From positions 1 through 48,225 of IMG/VR virus record IMGVR_UViG_3300027971_000072: a stretch of 48,225 nt of DNA; one strand, given 5' to 3'. Both the position numbers and the translations under genes were made by a program. The notes beneath the pieces are model-generated. The model was not told the DNA's origin. It searched no databases and saw only the letters and a list, made by a program, of their open reading frames with translations. Within the stretch, counting starts at the first letter, position 1. Every line of letters starts with the position of its first letter. This DNA comes from a virus. This document shows, piece by piece, positions 7,670 to 17,196 of the stretch.

Positions 7670-8163
7670 TGTTTGACATCTTATCTGGTGGTTTACTAGG
7701 CTCTATTTTTGGCGGTGTGTTCCGTCTTGCGCCCGAGGTGCTGAAGTTCTTTGACAAAGCTAATGAGCGGAAACACGAACTGGCTATGTTTGAACAGCAA
7801 TGCCAATTAGAAACGCTACGTGGTCAGCAGAAGCTAGCCGAGATTGGTGCACAGCGCGAAGCCGCTATTGACGTAGGTGTCATGGACGCGTTTAACAACG
7901 CCATAGTATCTCAAGCTGAGATGGCCAAAGCCGCTGGTGGTTGGGCCGCTAGTCTGTCTGCTTCTGTGCGTCCAGTCGTAACTTACTGGGTGCTTTTTGT
8001 CTGGTCATTCATCCACGTATGGTTTGCTTACAACGCATGGTTAGCTGGTGCACCTGCTATAGAAGTGTTCAAGACAATGATGACTCCAGACTTCTCAGCT
8101 TTGCTTGCAGGCACAATAAATTTCTGGTTTTTGGATCGTACTTTAGCTAAACGTGGGCTATGA
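7669..8163 (+). CDS. Three-helix holin, GTA-holin_3TM type
   Basis: 164 aa. The N-terminus has a glycine-rich hydrophobic patch (LSGGLLGSIFGGVFRLAP), then an amphipathic helical region (NERKHELAMFEQQCQLETL), and a C-terminal region with membrane segments (VRPVVTYWVLFVWSFIHVWF, then MTPDFSALLAGTINFWFLD). The SxRPxxTYW motif before the membrane helices is typical of the three-helix holin family also seen in gene transfer agents. It would release the endolysin by permeabilising the inner membrane. The gene overlaps the endolysin gene by four bases, as expected for a lysis operon. Confidence 0.75.
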   Translation: MFDILSGGLLGSIFGGVFRLAPEVLKFFDKANERKHELAMFEQQCQLETLRGQQKLAEIGAQREAAIDVGVMDAFNNAIVSQAEMAKAAGGWAASLSASVRPVVTYWVLFVWSFIHVWFAYNAWLAGAPAIEVFKTMMTPDFSALLAGTINFWFLDRTLAKRGL

Positions 8164-8603
8164 ACCTAGAGTTAGCCGCCAGTCTATGCCGTCAGTTTGA
8201 GGGCTACCGCGCCAAGCCGTATTTATGTCCGGCTGGCGTGGCTACGATTGGCTATGGCTCTACCTATTACGCAGACAAGCGCAAGGTAACTTTAGAAGAC
8301 CCGCCGATGGATGAACCCACGGCTAGGGCGCTTTTGATGATTGAGTTAGAACATACGTACCTACCGGGTGTTCTGCGTAACTGTCCGGGTCTAATTACGG
8401 ATGTGCGTAAGTGCAACGCCATAGTTGACTTTTGTTATAACCTTGGTGTAGGACGCTTGCAAACATCTACGTTAAAGAGGAAAATCAACGCCAATGATTG
8501 GGAAGGAGCCAAGGAACAATTGATGCTCTGGACTAAAGGTGGCGGTAAGGTACTGCCGGGACTACTTAAACGCCGCACGGCTGAGTGCGCTCTACTGGAT
8601 TGA
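8160..8603 (+). CDS. GH24 phage lysozyme (endolysin) with Glu-Cys-Thr triad
   Basis: 147 aa, the usual length of T4-lysozyme-like endolysins. The catalytic region reads QFEGYRAKPYLCPAGVATIG. The spacing is E14 - 8 residues - C23 - 5 residues - T29, which is the E-8-C/D-5-T pattern of this family with Cys in place of the more common Asp. DFCYNLGVGRLQTSTLKRKIN and LPGLLKRRTAECALL match the C-terminal lobe. No signal or SAR segment is visible at the N-terminus, so release probably depends on the holin upstream. The substrate is peptidoglycan, which fits a Gram-negative host. Confidence 0.9.
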   Translation: MNLELAASLCRQFEGYRAKPYLCPAGVATIGYGSTYYADKRKVTLEDPPMDEPTARALLMIELEHTYLPGVLRNCPGLITDVRKCNAIVDFCYNLGVGRLQTSTLKRKINANDWEGAKEQLMLWTKGGGKVLPGLLKRRTAECALLD

Positions 8604-8606
8604 CCG

Positions 8607-10706
8607 ATGCCATTACAAAAAGTTCTGTTCAAGCCGGGTGTAAATAGGGAAAACACTAGGTACACCAATGAGGGCGGTTGGTTTGAGTCCGACAAGGTGC
8701 GGTTTCGCCAAGGCACGCCTGAGAAGATTGGCGGCTGGGCGCGTATCTCTGTGTCTAGCTTTTTGGGAACTTGCCGTTCGCTTTGGAATTGGATTACGCT
8801 TGCTAATCTTAACCTGCTTAGTGTTGGCACAAACCTTAAGTTCTATATTGAAAACGGCGGTCTGTACAACGACATCACGCCTATCCGAACAGCGGACATT
8901 CTAAGCAACCCTTTTAAAACAACTAACCTCAGTACAACCGTGACGGTAACGGATACAGCCCACGGCGCAATAGATGGCGATTTTGTTGCGTTTAGTAATG
9001 CGGCTACTGTGGGTGGGTTAGACCTAAACAACCAATACCAGCTTACTTACGTAGACGCCAACACATACACAATAACTGCAAGCTCTGCGGCCACTTCTAC
9101 AGTAGCGGCTGGGGGCGGTACAACTGTTAGTGCGGTGTATCAGATCAACGTTGGCTTGCCGGTTGAGGTTCCGCTAACTGGCTGGGGCGCTGGCGCTTGG
9201 GGTAATGGTACGTGGGGTAATGGCGGCACATCTACGTCAGCGCTGCGCCTGTGGAGTCAAAGCAATTTTGGTGAAGATTTGGTTTTTGGGTTCCGTGGTA
9301 GTCCAATTTACTATTGGGATGCGGCTTACGGTTTAACACCCTCTATAGTTACTATAACTATTGCGTCTCCTGCGGTAGTGACGTCTAGCCTCACCTTGGT
9401 AAACGGCGCAACTGTTATTTTGACAAACTCCGGCTACCCATCTGCGTTGCCGACTGGCTTAGTTGTGGGAACTACGTACTACGTTAAAAATGTTTCAGGC
9501 AATACGTTTAATTTGGCCGCCACCCCTACAGGCGTAGTTATTAATACAACAGGAACGCAGTCTGGTACGCACTACATCATGCCTAATGCTGTCCCTGTTA
9601 CGTCTTTAGCTGGGGCAAGTAGCGTGCCTTTGATGCAAAACTTCTTGTACGTAGCCGATATAAGCCGTTTTGTGTTTGCGTTTGGCTGCAATGACTACGG
9701 TTCAACCACTCAGAACCCAATGCTTATCCGTTGGTCAGATCAAGAATCTGTGGTTGATTGGGCACCGTCCGCTACTAATCAGGCAGGTAGTGTAACCATA
9801 TCTCACGGCTCAGAAATTGTTACCGCTATCCAGACCCGTCAAGAGATTGTCGTATTTACTGACTCTGCGCTTTATTCTTTGCAATACCTAGGCCCTCCGT
9901 TTGTGTGGGGCACGCAGTTGCTTGGTGACAACATCTCCATCATTGGCCAAAACGCTATTACCCAAGGCTCTGGCATAGTCTATTGGATGGGTACGGACAA
10001 GTTCTACACGTATGACGGTCGTGTGCAAACACTAAACTGCGACCTACGCAAGTACGTCTATCAAGACATTAACTTGAGCCAAAACCAACAAGTTTTTGCA
10101 GGAACTAACGAGGGTTTTAACGAAATCTGGTGGTTCTATTGCTCTGCTAACAGCACAAACATTGACCGGTACGTTATATTTAACTACGCGGAAAACACTT
10201 GGTACTACGGCACGATGGCACGAACCGCATGGCTGGACTCTGGTCTAAGGGATTACCCTATTGCTGCAAACCCCTTAACTGCCACGACGGGCAACGTTGT
10301 TAACCAAGAGTACGGCAACGATAACAATGAGACCGGCACCCCTGCTGCAATTAATGCGTACATCTCTTCGTCCGAGTTTGATATTGGTGATGGCCATAAC
10401 TTTGGTTTTATCTGGCGCATGTTGCCGGACTTGACTTTTTCTGGCTCGGATGCTGCCCCTACCCCTGCTGTTACTTACACGTTGTACCCGATGGTAAACT
10501 CAGGCTCAGGTACAGGGACGGCTGTGGCGGCGGGTGTAAATAAACTAACAGGCGCTTCATACACAATTACTGAAGGTTTTACGGGGCAAGTGTTTACCCG
10601 TGTGCGTGGGCGTCAGATGATCTTAAAAGTGGGCTCTAATCAGCTTGGTACGCAGTGGCAGTTGGGTGCTACCCGTATTGACATTAGACCGGACGGCAGA
10701 CGATGA
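8607..10706 (+). CDS. Large phage structural protein, 699 aa, possibly head-tail or tail-hub
   Basis: The N-terminus MPLQKVLFKPGVNRENTRYT, with DKVRFRQGTPEKIGGW, is a pattern seen in structural proteins of environmental podoviruses. Residues about 100-330 contain short beta repeats with Val/Thr-rich stretches. The C-terminal half has VIFNYAENTWYYGTMART and DIGDGHNFGFIWRMLPDL. There is no membrane segment and no enzyme motif. It resembles, in general build, the beta-rich packaged-DNA-stabilising or tail proteins of P22-like phages, but that is a structural guess. It lies between lysis genes and ejection proteins and overlaps the next gene by four bases. Confidence 0.6.
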   Translation: MPLQKVLFKPGVNRENTRYTNEGGWFESDKVRFRQGTPEKIGGWARISVSSFLGTCRSLWNWITLANLNLLSVGTNLKFYIENGGLYNDITPIRTADILSNPFKTTNLSTTVTVTDTAHGAIDGDFVAFSNAATVGGLDLNNQYQLTYVDANTYTITASSAATSTVAAGGGTTVSAVYQINVGLPVEVPLTGWGAGAWGNGTWGNGGTSTSALRLWSQSNFGEDLVFGFRGSPIYYWDAAYGLTPSIVTITIASPAVVTSSLTLVNGATVILTNSGYPSALPTGLVVGTTYYVKNVSGNTFNLAATPTGVVINTTGTQSGTHYIMPNAVPVTSLAGASSVPLMQNFLYVADISRFVFAFGCNDYGSTTQNPMLIRWSDQESVVDWAPSATNQAGSVTISHGSEIVTAIQTRQEIVVFTDSALYSLQYLGPPFVWGTQLLGDNISIIGQNAITQGSGIVYWMGTDKFYTYDGRVQTLNCDLRKYVYQDINLSQNQQVFAGTNEGFNEIWWFYCSANSTNIDRYVIFNYAENTWYYGTMARTAWLDSGLRDYPIAANPLTATTGNVVNQEYGNDNNETGTPAAINAYISSSEFDIGDGHNFGFIWRMLPDLTFSGSDAAPTPAVTYTLYPMVNSGSGTGTAVAAGVNKLTGASYTITEGFTGQVFTRVRGRQMILKVGSNQLGTQWQLGATRIDIRPDGRR

Positions 10707-11050
10707 GCTACATCATTACGTCTGAGACAGAGCTCAGCAGGATTGCGGCTCCTAGCTTGCCTTTGGCAACAAAAGAATACAGCCCACTGTATATTGACCA
10801 GCTTAACAACGTTTTGCGGCTGTACTTCAACCGACTAGATAACTTGCTGGCGCAGTTGGTTACGTCTGGGATTATTCCGGCAACCACAAATTACACAGTA
10901 GCAACGCTACCAAGTGCGGTTACTTCAGGTGTTGGCGCAAGGTCTTTTGTCACTGATGCTTTAGGCCCAACATTTGGCGCAACGGTTGTTGGCGCAGGTG
11001 CAGTTAAAGTGCCGGTGTACTCTGACGGAGTCGACTGGAAAGTTGGCTAA
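10703..11050 (+). CDS. Small virion-associated protein, 115 aa
   Basis: An N-terminal helical part (SPLYIDQLNNVLRLYFNRLDNLLAQL) is followed by a beta-type C-terminus (ARSFVTDALGPTFGATVVGA, KVPVYSDGVDWKVG). This C-terminal element (xARxFVTDA...FGxxVxGGG...VPVYxDGxxW) recurs at the ends of many phage structural proteins, where it probably serves as an assembly or trimerisation tip. The ATG overlaps the preceding stop as ATGA. Precise role unknown. Confidence 0.6.
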   Translation: MSYIITSETELSRIAAPSLPLATKEYSPLYIDQLNNVLRLYFNRLDNLLAQLVTSGIIPATTNYTVATLPSAVTSGVGARSFVTDALGPTFGATVVGAGAVKVPVYSDGVDWKVG

Positions 11051-11072
11051 AGCAAGTTAAAAATGATATTAT
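11043..11072 (+). promoter_or_regulatory. Possible sigma70-type promoter before the 963-aa gene
   Basis: TTGGCT at 11043-11048 and TATTAT at 11067-11072 are separated by 18 bases (4/6 and 5/6 matches to consensus). The site lies partly in the end of the previous gene and 29 bases before the ATG at 11101, which has a GAGAGG ribosome site. This is the only clear gap in the ejection-protein block, so a local promoter is plausible, but the match could be chance. Confidence 0.3.
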
Positions 11073-11100
11073 CCAACAACCCCCATTTTGAGAGGCAAAA

Positions 11101-13992
11101 ATGAGCCTGCATAAGTTTGCCGAACAGGTAGCCGCCAATGGCCGCGGTGACGACTCTTTACTTGTACACATGACTCCGGACGAAGTCCGGAATTTACAAA
11201 AGTTTGCCGAGGCTAACGGCACAACGCTGACCATCAACCCTGACACTGGTTTGCCCGAAGCCGGGCTTTTGTCTGATCTGTTTAAGTCTATTGCCCCGAT
11301 TGCGCTTGGCGCTTTTTTAGGCCCTGCTGGATTTGGTTTGTCGTCCATGATGGCGGGTGTAGCTACGGGTGGCATTACCGCTTTGGCTACCGGCAGTCTG
11401 TCTCGCGGCCTCATGGCCGGATTGGGTGCGTATGGTGGAGCGGGTCTGGGCGAGAGTTTGATGAGCGCTGGTGGAGGGATGAGCGCGGCCAATGCCGCGA
11501 CTGCCGCTCAAGGACAGTTAGGCGCGACCAATTTGGCGTTAGGCGAAGCTTTGCCTGCACAGGCAGCAGATCAGTTTACAAAAGACGCAATTACGCGCAT
11601 GACGCCTTCTAACGCAGTGTCTGCCGGATTTAACGCAGCTACTGCCAGCCCCGGCGCGGCTCTTGATTTTGCTAAAAACAACCTTAGCAACTTAGCTTAC
11701 GCCGCTTCTCCAATTGCTGCTGGCCTGATGGTTCCAACAACCACAAAACTGCCAGACCCCAAGAGCACGGGCAACATCCGGCAGATGGCTTACAACATCA
11801 ACCCAGATACGGGTAAACCCGACCCTCTGTACGGCATGCGTGAAATGACGCCTGTCAAAGCCAGCGAGTTTGGAAACAAAACATTCCAAGGCCAGCGCGA
11901 TCTGTTCTACCAACAGAATCCAAATCCGTATCAACTTGGGGTAGGGTCTTTAAACCAAGCACCGCAACAGCAGCCAACGCAAATGAACACAGGCGGCATT
12001 GTGGCTTTGGCTGGTGGTGGCGTGCCCGGTTATGCTGGTGGTGGCCCGTTGGTAAACGACCAACAGATTTTTGACTACTTCAAAGGGCTTGACCAAGCCC
12101 AATTAAAATCTGGCGCTCTTGACGCACAAATTGCCGCTGACATGCAAAAATACGATGTTGGCGCTACTGATATTGCAAGGGCCACAGGCACACAGAATCA
12201 ACAAGGCAACTACGAAACACGTTTTGTTAATGCAGTTGCAACCCCAACCACCGATGCTAGCGAGTTTTTAGCCGCAACTAAAGATATTGGTTTAACAGGA
12301 CAGAACTTAAGCACAGCACTTCAAAATTCTGGGTTGTCTCAGTCCGCGCAGTACGCGCTTACACATAATTTAAACGATGCCGCCGGTACTTATGATGCTA
12401 GCGGAAAACCAATTGATTTTTATAACAAGATTGGCTACACCGCAGGTGCGGCCCCCGGCGACCAAGGCGGTTTAGAAGGTTTGTACTCCAACATCAATTA
12501 CTCTGCAAAAGCACTACAAGACCAAATTAACTCTGGGGCGCTCACTGTATACGAAGCGCAAGCTCTTGCGCGGGGTGAAATGGGGCGTGTTGGTGTTAAC
12601 GACAAGGATATTAAAAACGCAACAGGCAAAGATTTTGCTAATTTGTTCACGCCTAAAACAGTTACACCAATTACATCAATTACACCTTTACCTCAGCCAT
12701 TCACAAGCGTAGTCCCCGGCGGCACACAACTCCCCGGCGCTACAACATACGCTAACGGCGCGTACGGCAACTATGGATCTGGCCCCGCTACGGGCGTGGA
12801 CTACCGCGGTAATACAGTATCTATCGCCACCCCCGGCGACATCATTACAAACCCCGACGGCACGCGCACAGTTGTGCCTAACGTTCCCGGTCGTCCATAC
12901 GGCGGCTTTACAGGATCAGAGGGAGTAAAGAGTGCCTATACTGCTGGTGGCGGCAGCTTGGGCTACACAGCCAAAGCGCCAAAAACAATTGACGAGTTTA
13001 ATAAGCTGTACAACAAGCAGACCGGTGACTCACTGGCCGCATACGACTATCTCATGGGTAAAGGCAGTGGTAAATACCCTGTTAAATCCGGTGTGCCCAA
13101 CATTGCTATGCCGTACAACGAGTATGTATTGGGCAAAAAGACAGCCAAACCCGGAGCTAAGACAACAGACAAAGTTACAACAGTTGTAGGAGTGCCCGGA
13201 CAACCACAGACTTACTTTGACGAAGCGGCATACCTTGCGGCCAATCCAGACGTTGCGGCTGAAATCAAAACCGGTAAAACAGCGTCAGGTAAACCAACAA
13301 GGTTAACTTCTGCATACGATCACTACTTGATGTATGGCAAAGCCGAAGGCCGTCCTTTTACTGGCGACTACCAAGGCTACACAACGGCTTTAGCTTTAGC
13401 TAATGCTTCTCAGCAAGGTGGCCCCGGAAATGCTACAAGCGCCACAACTGCGGCAAATACAGTCAGCGACAGCAACACAGCCAATAGCATTACAGGCTTG
13501 GCGGCTCCTGCTAACAGTAGTATCTCTGTATCCGATGCGGTAGCTTCTCCTGCTGATGCCCCTGCTGCTACTGATGGTAGTCCTGATGGTGGCCCTAGTG
13601 GTGATGGTACTGGCGGAGAAGCTCGCGGTGGTTTGATGCCTGACGGTCGGTATCGCTTGGCTAACGGCGGCATGCCCAGCTACGCCATGGGTGGCGGTCT
13701 TGGCTCACTCGGTTCCTACTCTGATGGTGGTCGACTGCTTAAAGGCCCCGGAGACGGCGTGTCTGACAGTATCCCTGCAACAATTGGCAACAAGCAACAA
13801 CCCGCACGCCTTGCCGATGGTGAGTTTGTAATCCCTGCACGCATCGTGTCTGAGTTGGGTAACGGTTCAACAGATGCCGGAGCCAAGAAGCTCTACGCCA
13901 TGATGGATCGTGTGCAACGTGCACGCGGTAAGACCACAGGCAAAAACAAAGTGGCGGCTAACTCCCGTTCTGATAAATATCTTCCCGCTTAA
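11101..13992 (+). CDS. Ejection-type internal virion protein, 963 aa, with C-terminal GDGxSDSIPA/DGEFVIPA motif
   Basis: It has a helical N-terminus, a glycine/alanine-rich hydrophobic region at about residues 56-135 (IAPIALGAFLGPAGFGLSS, MAGVATGGITALATGS), a long low-complexity middle rich in Asn, Gly, Thr and Pro, and a conserved-looking C-terminus: KGPGDGVSDSIPA, LADGEFVIPARIVSELGNG, TDAGAKKLYAMMDRVQRARG. The glycine motif LAGGGVPGYAGGG near residue 305 reappears in the transglycosylase gene downstream (MAGGGVPGYKNG). Such proteins in podoviruses are packaged in the capsid and ejected to help DNA cross the envelope. Role by context and composition; no enzyme motif seen. Confidence 0.6.
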   Translation: MSLHKFAEQVAANGRGDDSLLVHMTPDEVRNLQKFAEANGTTLTINPDTGLPEAGLLSDLFKSIAPIALGAFLGPAGFGLSSMMAGVATGGITALATGSLSRGLMAGLGAYGGAGLGESLMSAGGGMSAANAATAAQGQLGATNLALGEALPAQAADQFTKDAITRMTPSNAVSAGFNAATASPGAALDFAKNNLSNLAYAASPIAAGLMVPTTTKLPDPKSTGNIRQMAYNINPDTGKPDPLYGMREMTPVKASEFGNKTFQGQRDLFYQQNPNPYQLGVGSLNQAPQQQPTQMNTGGIVALAGGGVPGYAGGGPLVNDQQIFDYFKGLDQAQLKSGALDAQIAADMQKYDVGATDIARATGTQNQQGNYETRFVNAVATPTTDASEFLAATKDIGLTGQNLSTALQNSGLSQSAQYALTHNLNDAAGTYDASGKPIDFYNKIGYTAGAAPGDQGGLEGLYSNINYSAKALQDQINSGALTVYEAQALARGEMGRVGVNDKDIKNATGKDFANLFTPKTVTPITSITPLPQPFTSVVPGGTQLPGATTYANGAYGNYGSGPATGVDYRGNTVSIATPGDIITNPDGTRTVVPNVPGRPYGGFTGSEGVKSAYTAGGGSLGYTAKAPKTIDEFNKLYNKQTGDSLAAYDYLMGKGSGKYPVKSGVPNIAMPYNEYVLGKKTAKPGAKTTDKVTTVVGVPGQPQTYFDEAAYLAANPDVAAEIKTGKTASGKPTRLTSAYDHYLMYGKAEGRPFTGDYQGYTTALALANASQQGGPGNATSATTAANTVSDSNTANSITGLAAPANSSISVSDAVASPADAPAATDGSPDGGPSGDGTGGEARGGLMPDGRYRLANGGMPSYAMGGGLGSLGSYSDGGRLLKGPGDGVSDSIPATIGNKQQPARLADGEFVIPARIVSELGNGSTDAGAKKLYAMMDRVQRARGKTTGKNKVAANSRSDKYLPA

Positions 13993-14002
13993 GGAATAGA
14001 TC

Positions 14003-15043
14003 ATGGCAGCAGCATCCCCAACACAGTACCAAGAACAGCGGATAGGTTTTGCAGACCAGATCGCGCCCTATGCAGAAAAACTGCTAGGCACTGCTGAGCT
14101 TTACACCGATCTTGAAGCAAATCCCTACATGCAGTACATGGGGGATCGCACAGCGCAGTTCACTCCTTTACAACAACAGTCGTACGAAAACGCGGCGTTG
14201 ATGCAAACTGCCCCTCAGTTGGGCGATGCCACAGCTATGGCTGGTATGGCAGGCTTGGGCGCACTTAATACGCAGTACACGTTTAACCCATATCAGACAC
14301 AGCAATTTACGGGAAACAACGTTCAAGCGTACATGTCTCCCTACATGCAAAATGTGGTGGACATCCAGCAACGAGAAGCCCAGCGTCAAGCCGATATTGC
14401 AGGAACCCAACAGCAAGCTCAAGCTACTAAAGCCGGTGCATTTGGTGGTAGTCGTGACGCAATCATGCGTTCTGAAGCTGCTCGTAACTTAGCGTTGCAA
14501 AAAGGCGACATTCAAGCCAAGGGTCTGCAAGACGCATACGCGCAAGCTATGGGGCAGTTCAACCAATCCCAAGCGCAGAACTTGGCAGGACAGCAACTAA
14601 ACGCCCAGCAACAACAGTTTGGCGCGGGTCTTGGCCTTCAAGGTATGCAGACAGCCATGACAGGTGCTAAGTCTTTGGCTGACATTGGGCAGACGCAGTA
14701 TGGCCAGAACATGGGGCTACTTAGTTTGCAAAATCAGTTTGGTGGTCAACAGCAACAGCAAACTCAAAACATTCTGAACAATCAGTATCAAGATTTCTTA
14801 AACTACCAGAACCAGCCATACAAGCAGATGGGCTTCATGTCTGACATGATCCGTGGTTTGCCTATGTCTCAGCTATCCTCCACAATGTATCAAACACCCC
14901 CATCAATGTTGCAACAAGTTGCGGGTTTAGGTATCACAGGTAAAGCTTTGGGAGCCTTTAAGAAAGGTGGCGCGGTTCAGGATGTCGAATATAGAGACAA
15001 ACCTGCCGGTCTGGCTGATCTTGCAATCTATAACATGGGCTGA
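14003..15043 (+). CDS. Gln-rich internal virion protein, 346 aa
   Basis: The ribosome site AAGGAA lies before the ATG. The protein is rich in Gln, Met and Ala, with long amphipathic helices (NVVDIQQREAQRQADIAGTQ, AQATKAGAFGGSRDAIMRS), and ends FKKGGAVQDVEYRDKPAGLA. The AxxAGAFGGSRxAIxRSE segment is a recurring motif in environmental podovirus internal proteins that sit beside transglycosylase genes. There are no Cys residues, no membrane helix and no enzymatic motif. It probably assembles with the two flanking ejection proteins. Confidence 0.6.
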   Translation: MAAASPTQYQEQRIGFADQIAPYAEKLLGTAELYTDLEANPYMQYMGDRTAQFTPLQQQSYENAALMQTAPQLGDATAMAGMAGLGALNTQYTFNPYQTQQFTGNNVQAYMSPYMQNVVDIQQREAQRQADIAGTQQQAQATKAGAFGGSRDAIMRSEAARNLALQKGDIQAKGLQDAYAQAMGQFNQSQAQNLAGQQLNAQQQQFGAGLGLQGMQTAMTGAKSLADIGQTQYGQNMGLLSLQNQFGGQQQQQTQNILNNQYQDFLNYQNQPYKQMGFMSDMIRGLPMSQLSSTMYQTPPSMLQQVAGLGITGKALGAFKKGGAVQDVEYRDKPAGLADLAIYNMG

Positions 15044-15048
15044 AGAAC

Positions 15049-17178
15049 ATGGCACTACCAAACGCTGAAAAACTCACATCGCAGATGGCGATGCTGCCTG
15101 ATGCTGCCTTGAAGCAGATGGCCATGATGCATAAGAACGACCCGTACGTTCTTCCCTTGATTATTTCTGAAGATGGCCGTCGCAAGCAGATGCGCCAAGC
15201 CGCGCAAGCACAGATGGCCGGTATGCCACAACCCAAAGTAACCGATGCAGCTTTGGCACAGATGGGCGCTTTGCCTGAAGAACAAGGGATTGGTATGCTC
15301 CCCGCCCCTAACATGCAGCGTATGGCTGACGGGGGTATTGCTGGCTATGGCGATGGTGATGATGTTCCTAAAAGAAACGGCATGGCTATGGGTGGCATGT
15401 ACGACTTTGCCCAACGCAGTGAACCTGTGCTTCGCATGGCGGGCGGTGGTGTGCCCGGGTATAAGAATGGTGTAGCGGTGCCTGCCGACTTGGACGCGTA
15501 CATTGACGAACAAGCCAAACTCAACGGCATCCCCTCAGCTACTCTTCGCGCAGTTATTCAAGCGGAAAGCGGCGGAAAAGTCGACGCTCAAAGCAAGACT
15601 TCTTCAGCGCAAGGTTTGATGCAGTTGATTAACCGCACCTTTACCAAAGGCGGTGGCGATCCAGCAAGACGCAAAGACCCGTTTGAAAACATCCGCGTGG
15701 GTGCTAAAGTTTTGGGTGAAGACGCGGCAGCTTTACGCAAGACGTTGAATCGGGATATTGCCCCAGAGGAACTGTACGCAACTCACGTACTTGGCCGTCC
15801 TACAGGTTCACGCTTGTTGCAAGCGGACTCTAGCATGACGATGGCGCAAGCACTTAAAGCGGCTGATCCAAAGAACGCAGACAACATCATCAAGAGCAAC
15901 TCTAAATTGTTTGGTGATGGTAAGAAGACCGTTGGTGAAGTCATGCAGACGTTCTCTACCAAGATGGCCTCGGCTGTACCTATCGGTACAGCGCAAGCCG
16001 CGCAATCACAAGCAGCCCCAGACTTAGCCTCTCAAATCCCCGGCCAGCGTAGCCCAGCACCTGCTTCTACTTACGACCAGCAGAACTCATACTTTGGTCA
16101 GTTGGCGGACAAAATGGGCATACCCTTAGAGTACCAGCGCAATATTGGTAACACAATGAACGCCCTGAGCGGGTTTACTTCCCCCATCAGTACGGCAAAC
16201 CGCGCTGTTGGTCAGGCGTCTAAAGCATTAGAGGCTACGCCTGAGATGATTGCCAAGGCTGAGCAAGCTAAGAGAGTAGCTGAAACACAGCGTCTGTTGC
16301 CTCCTGCCAAGGTTGGATTGGAAGCGCTTGATGATGCTTCTCAAGCAACTCGTGCTGCTGCGGAAGCAGCCCGTCGTGCCCGTGGTGTAGAGCAAGATGT
16401 GCAAGCGGCCAAAGCCGCAGAACAATCTGTGGACGCGGCAAACATGACTTCAAAGATTGCCCGTACAACAGAAGAAGCCATAGCCGCTGGCCCTAACGCC
16501 CGTGCTTTAGATGCCGCCAAATTAGCTAACGCTTCTAAAGCACTGGCAGGTACACAACTGGCCGAAGAAAAAGTTAAAGGCTTGTTTGGCGAAAGTACGC
16601 GGCCAGAGGTAGGGGAGTCTGTTTCGGGCACATACAATACAACGCTACCCCCCGCAGAAGCCGCGCCTAAGCCTTCCGATTTAATTGCCGCAGCCAAAGA
16701 AACTGTGCCTACCAAAGAGCGTAAGGGTTTTGGCAACGACGACCTGTTGATGCTCGGCTTAAGTTTGTTGGCCAACAAGTCACCTAACTTCATGACTGCT
16801 TTGGGCGAAGCTGGTATTCAGACTTTGGGCGCTAAGAAAGAGCGTGAGAAGGCTGAGACTGACCTTGAGTACAAGGACATCATGAAGAAGTACTACGGCT
16901 CTCTTGGTGCAAAAGCCGAAGCGGATGCTAAAAGTGTGGAGGCTGGTGGTAAGTTTGATGTACAGCGTACACAGCTTGCACTCAACAACACGGAACGTGC
17001 ATACGAGAAATGGTTGACTACGCCCGAAGGTGCTACGGCATCAGCCGACGCGAGAAATGCAGAATTCCGCCGCATTGCAGGCTTGTACTACCCCTTGGCG
17101 GGCGCTGAACTTCCAAGTACAATGGGCGCACCAGCACCCTCTGCCGGATTTAAGGTTTTAGGGAGCCGCCCACAATAA
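15049..17178 (+). CDS. Internal virion protein with SLT-type lytic transglycosylase domain, 709 aa
   Basis: The SLT (lysozyme-like) domain spans about residues 148-265: LNGIPSATLRAVIQAESGGK with catalytic Glu at residue 173, then SSAQGLMQL and ELYATHVLGRPTG. It would cleave murein during DNA entry. Before it lie two glycine motifs (MADGGIAGYGDG and MAGGGVPGYKNG) like that of the 963-aa protein. After it come Ala-rich helices and coiled coil (about residues 390-520) and a conserved-looking end (ERKGFGNDDLLMLGLSLLAN, FMTALGEAGIQTLGAKKERE). The position between ejection proteins supports a virion-borne enzyme rather than a lysis enzyme. Confidence 0.78.
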   Translation: MALPNAEKLTSQMAMLPDAALKQMAMMHKNDPYVLPLIISEDGRRKQMRQAAQAQMAGMPQPKVTDAALAQMGALPEEQGIGMLPAPNMQRMADGGIAGYGDGDDVPKRNGMAMGGMYDFAQRSEPVLRMAGGGVPGYKNGVAVPADLDAYIDEQAKLNGIPSATLRAVIQAESGGKVDAQSKTSSAQGLMQLINRTFTKGGGDPARRKDPFENIRVGAKVLGEDAAALRKTLNRDIAPEELYATHVLGRPTGSRLLQADSSMTMAQALKAADPKNADNIIKSNSKLFGDGKKTVGEVMQTFSTKMASAVPIGTAQAAQSQAAPDLASQIPGQRSPAPASTYDQQNSYFGQLADKMGIPLEYQRNIGNTMNALSGFTSPISTANRAVGQASKALEATPEMIAKAEQAKRVAETQRLLPPAKVGLEALDDASQATRAAAEAARRARGVEQDVQAAKAAEQSVDAANMTSKIARTTEEAIAAGPNARALDAAKLANASKALAGTQLAEEKVKGLFGESTRPEVGESVSGTYNTTLPPAEAAPKPSDLIAAAKETVPTKERKGFGNDDLLMLGLSLLANKSPNFMTALGEAGIQTLGAKKEREKAETDLEYKDIMKKYYGSLGAKAEADAKSVEAGGKFDVQRTQLALNNTERAYEKWLTTPEGATASADARNAEFRRIAGLYYPLAGAELPSTMGAPAPSAGFKVLGSRPQ

Positions 17179-17196
17179 GCTCAAGGATGTTAAATC

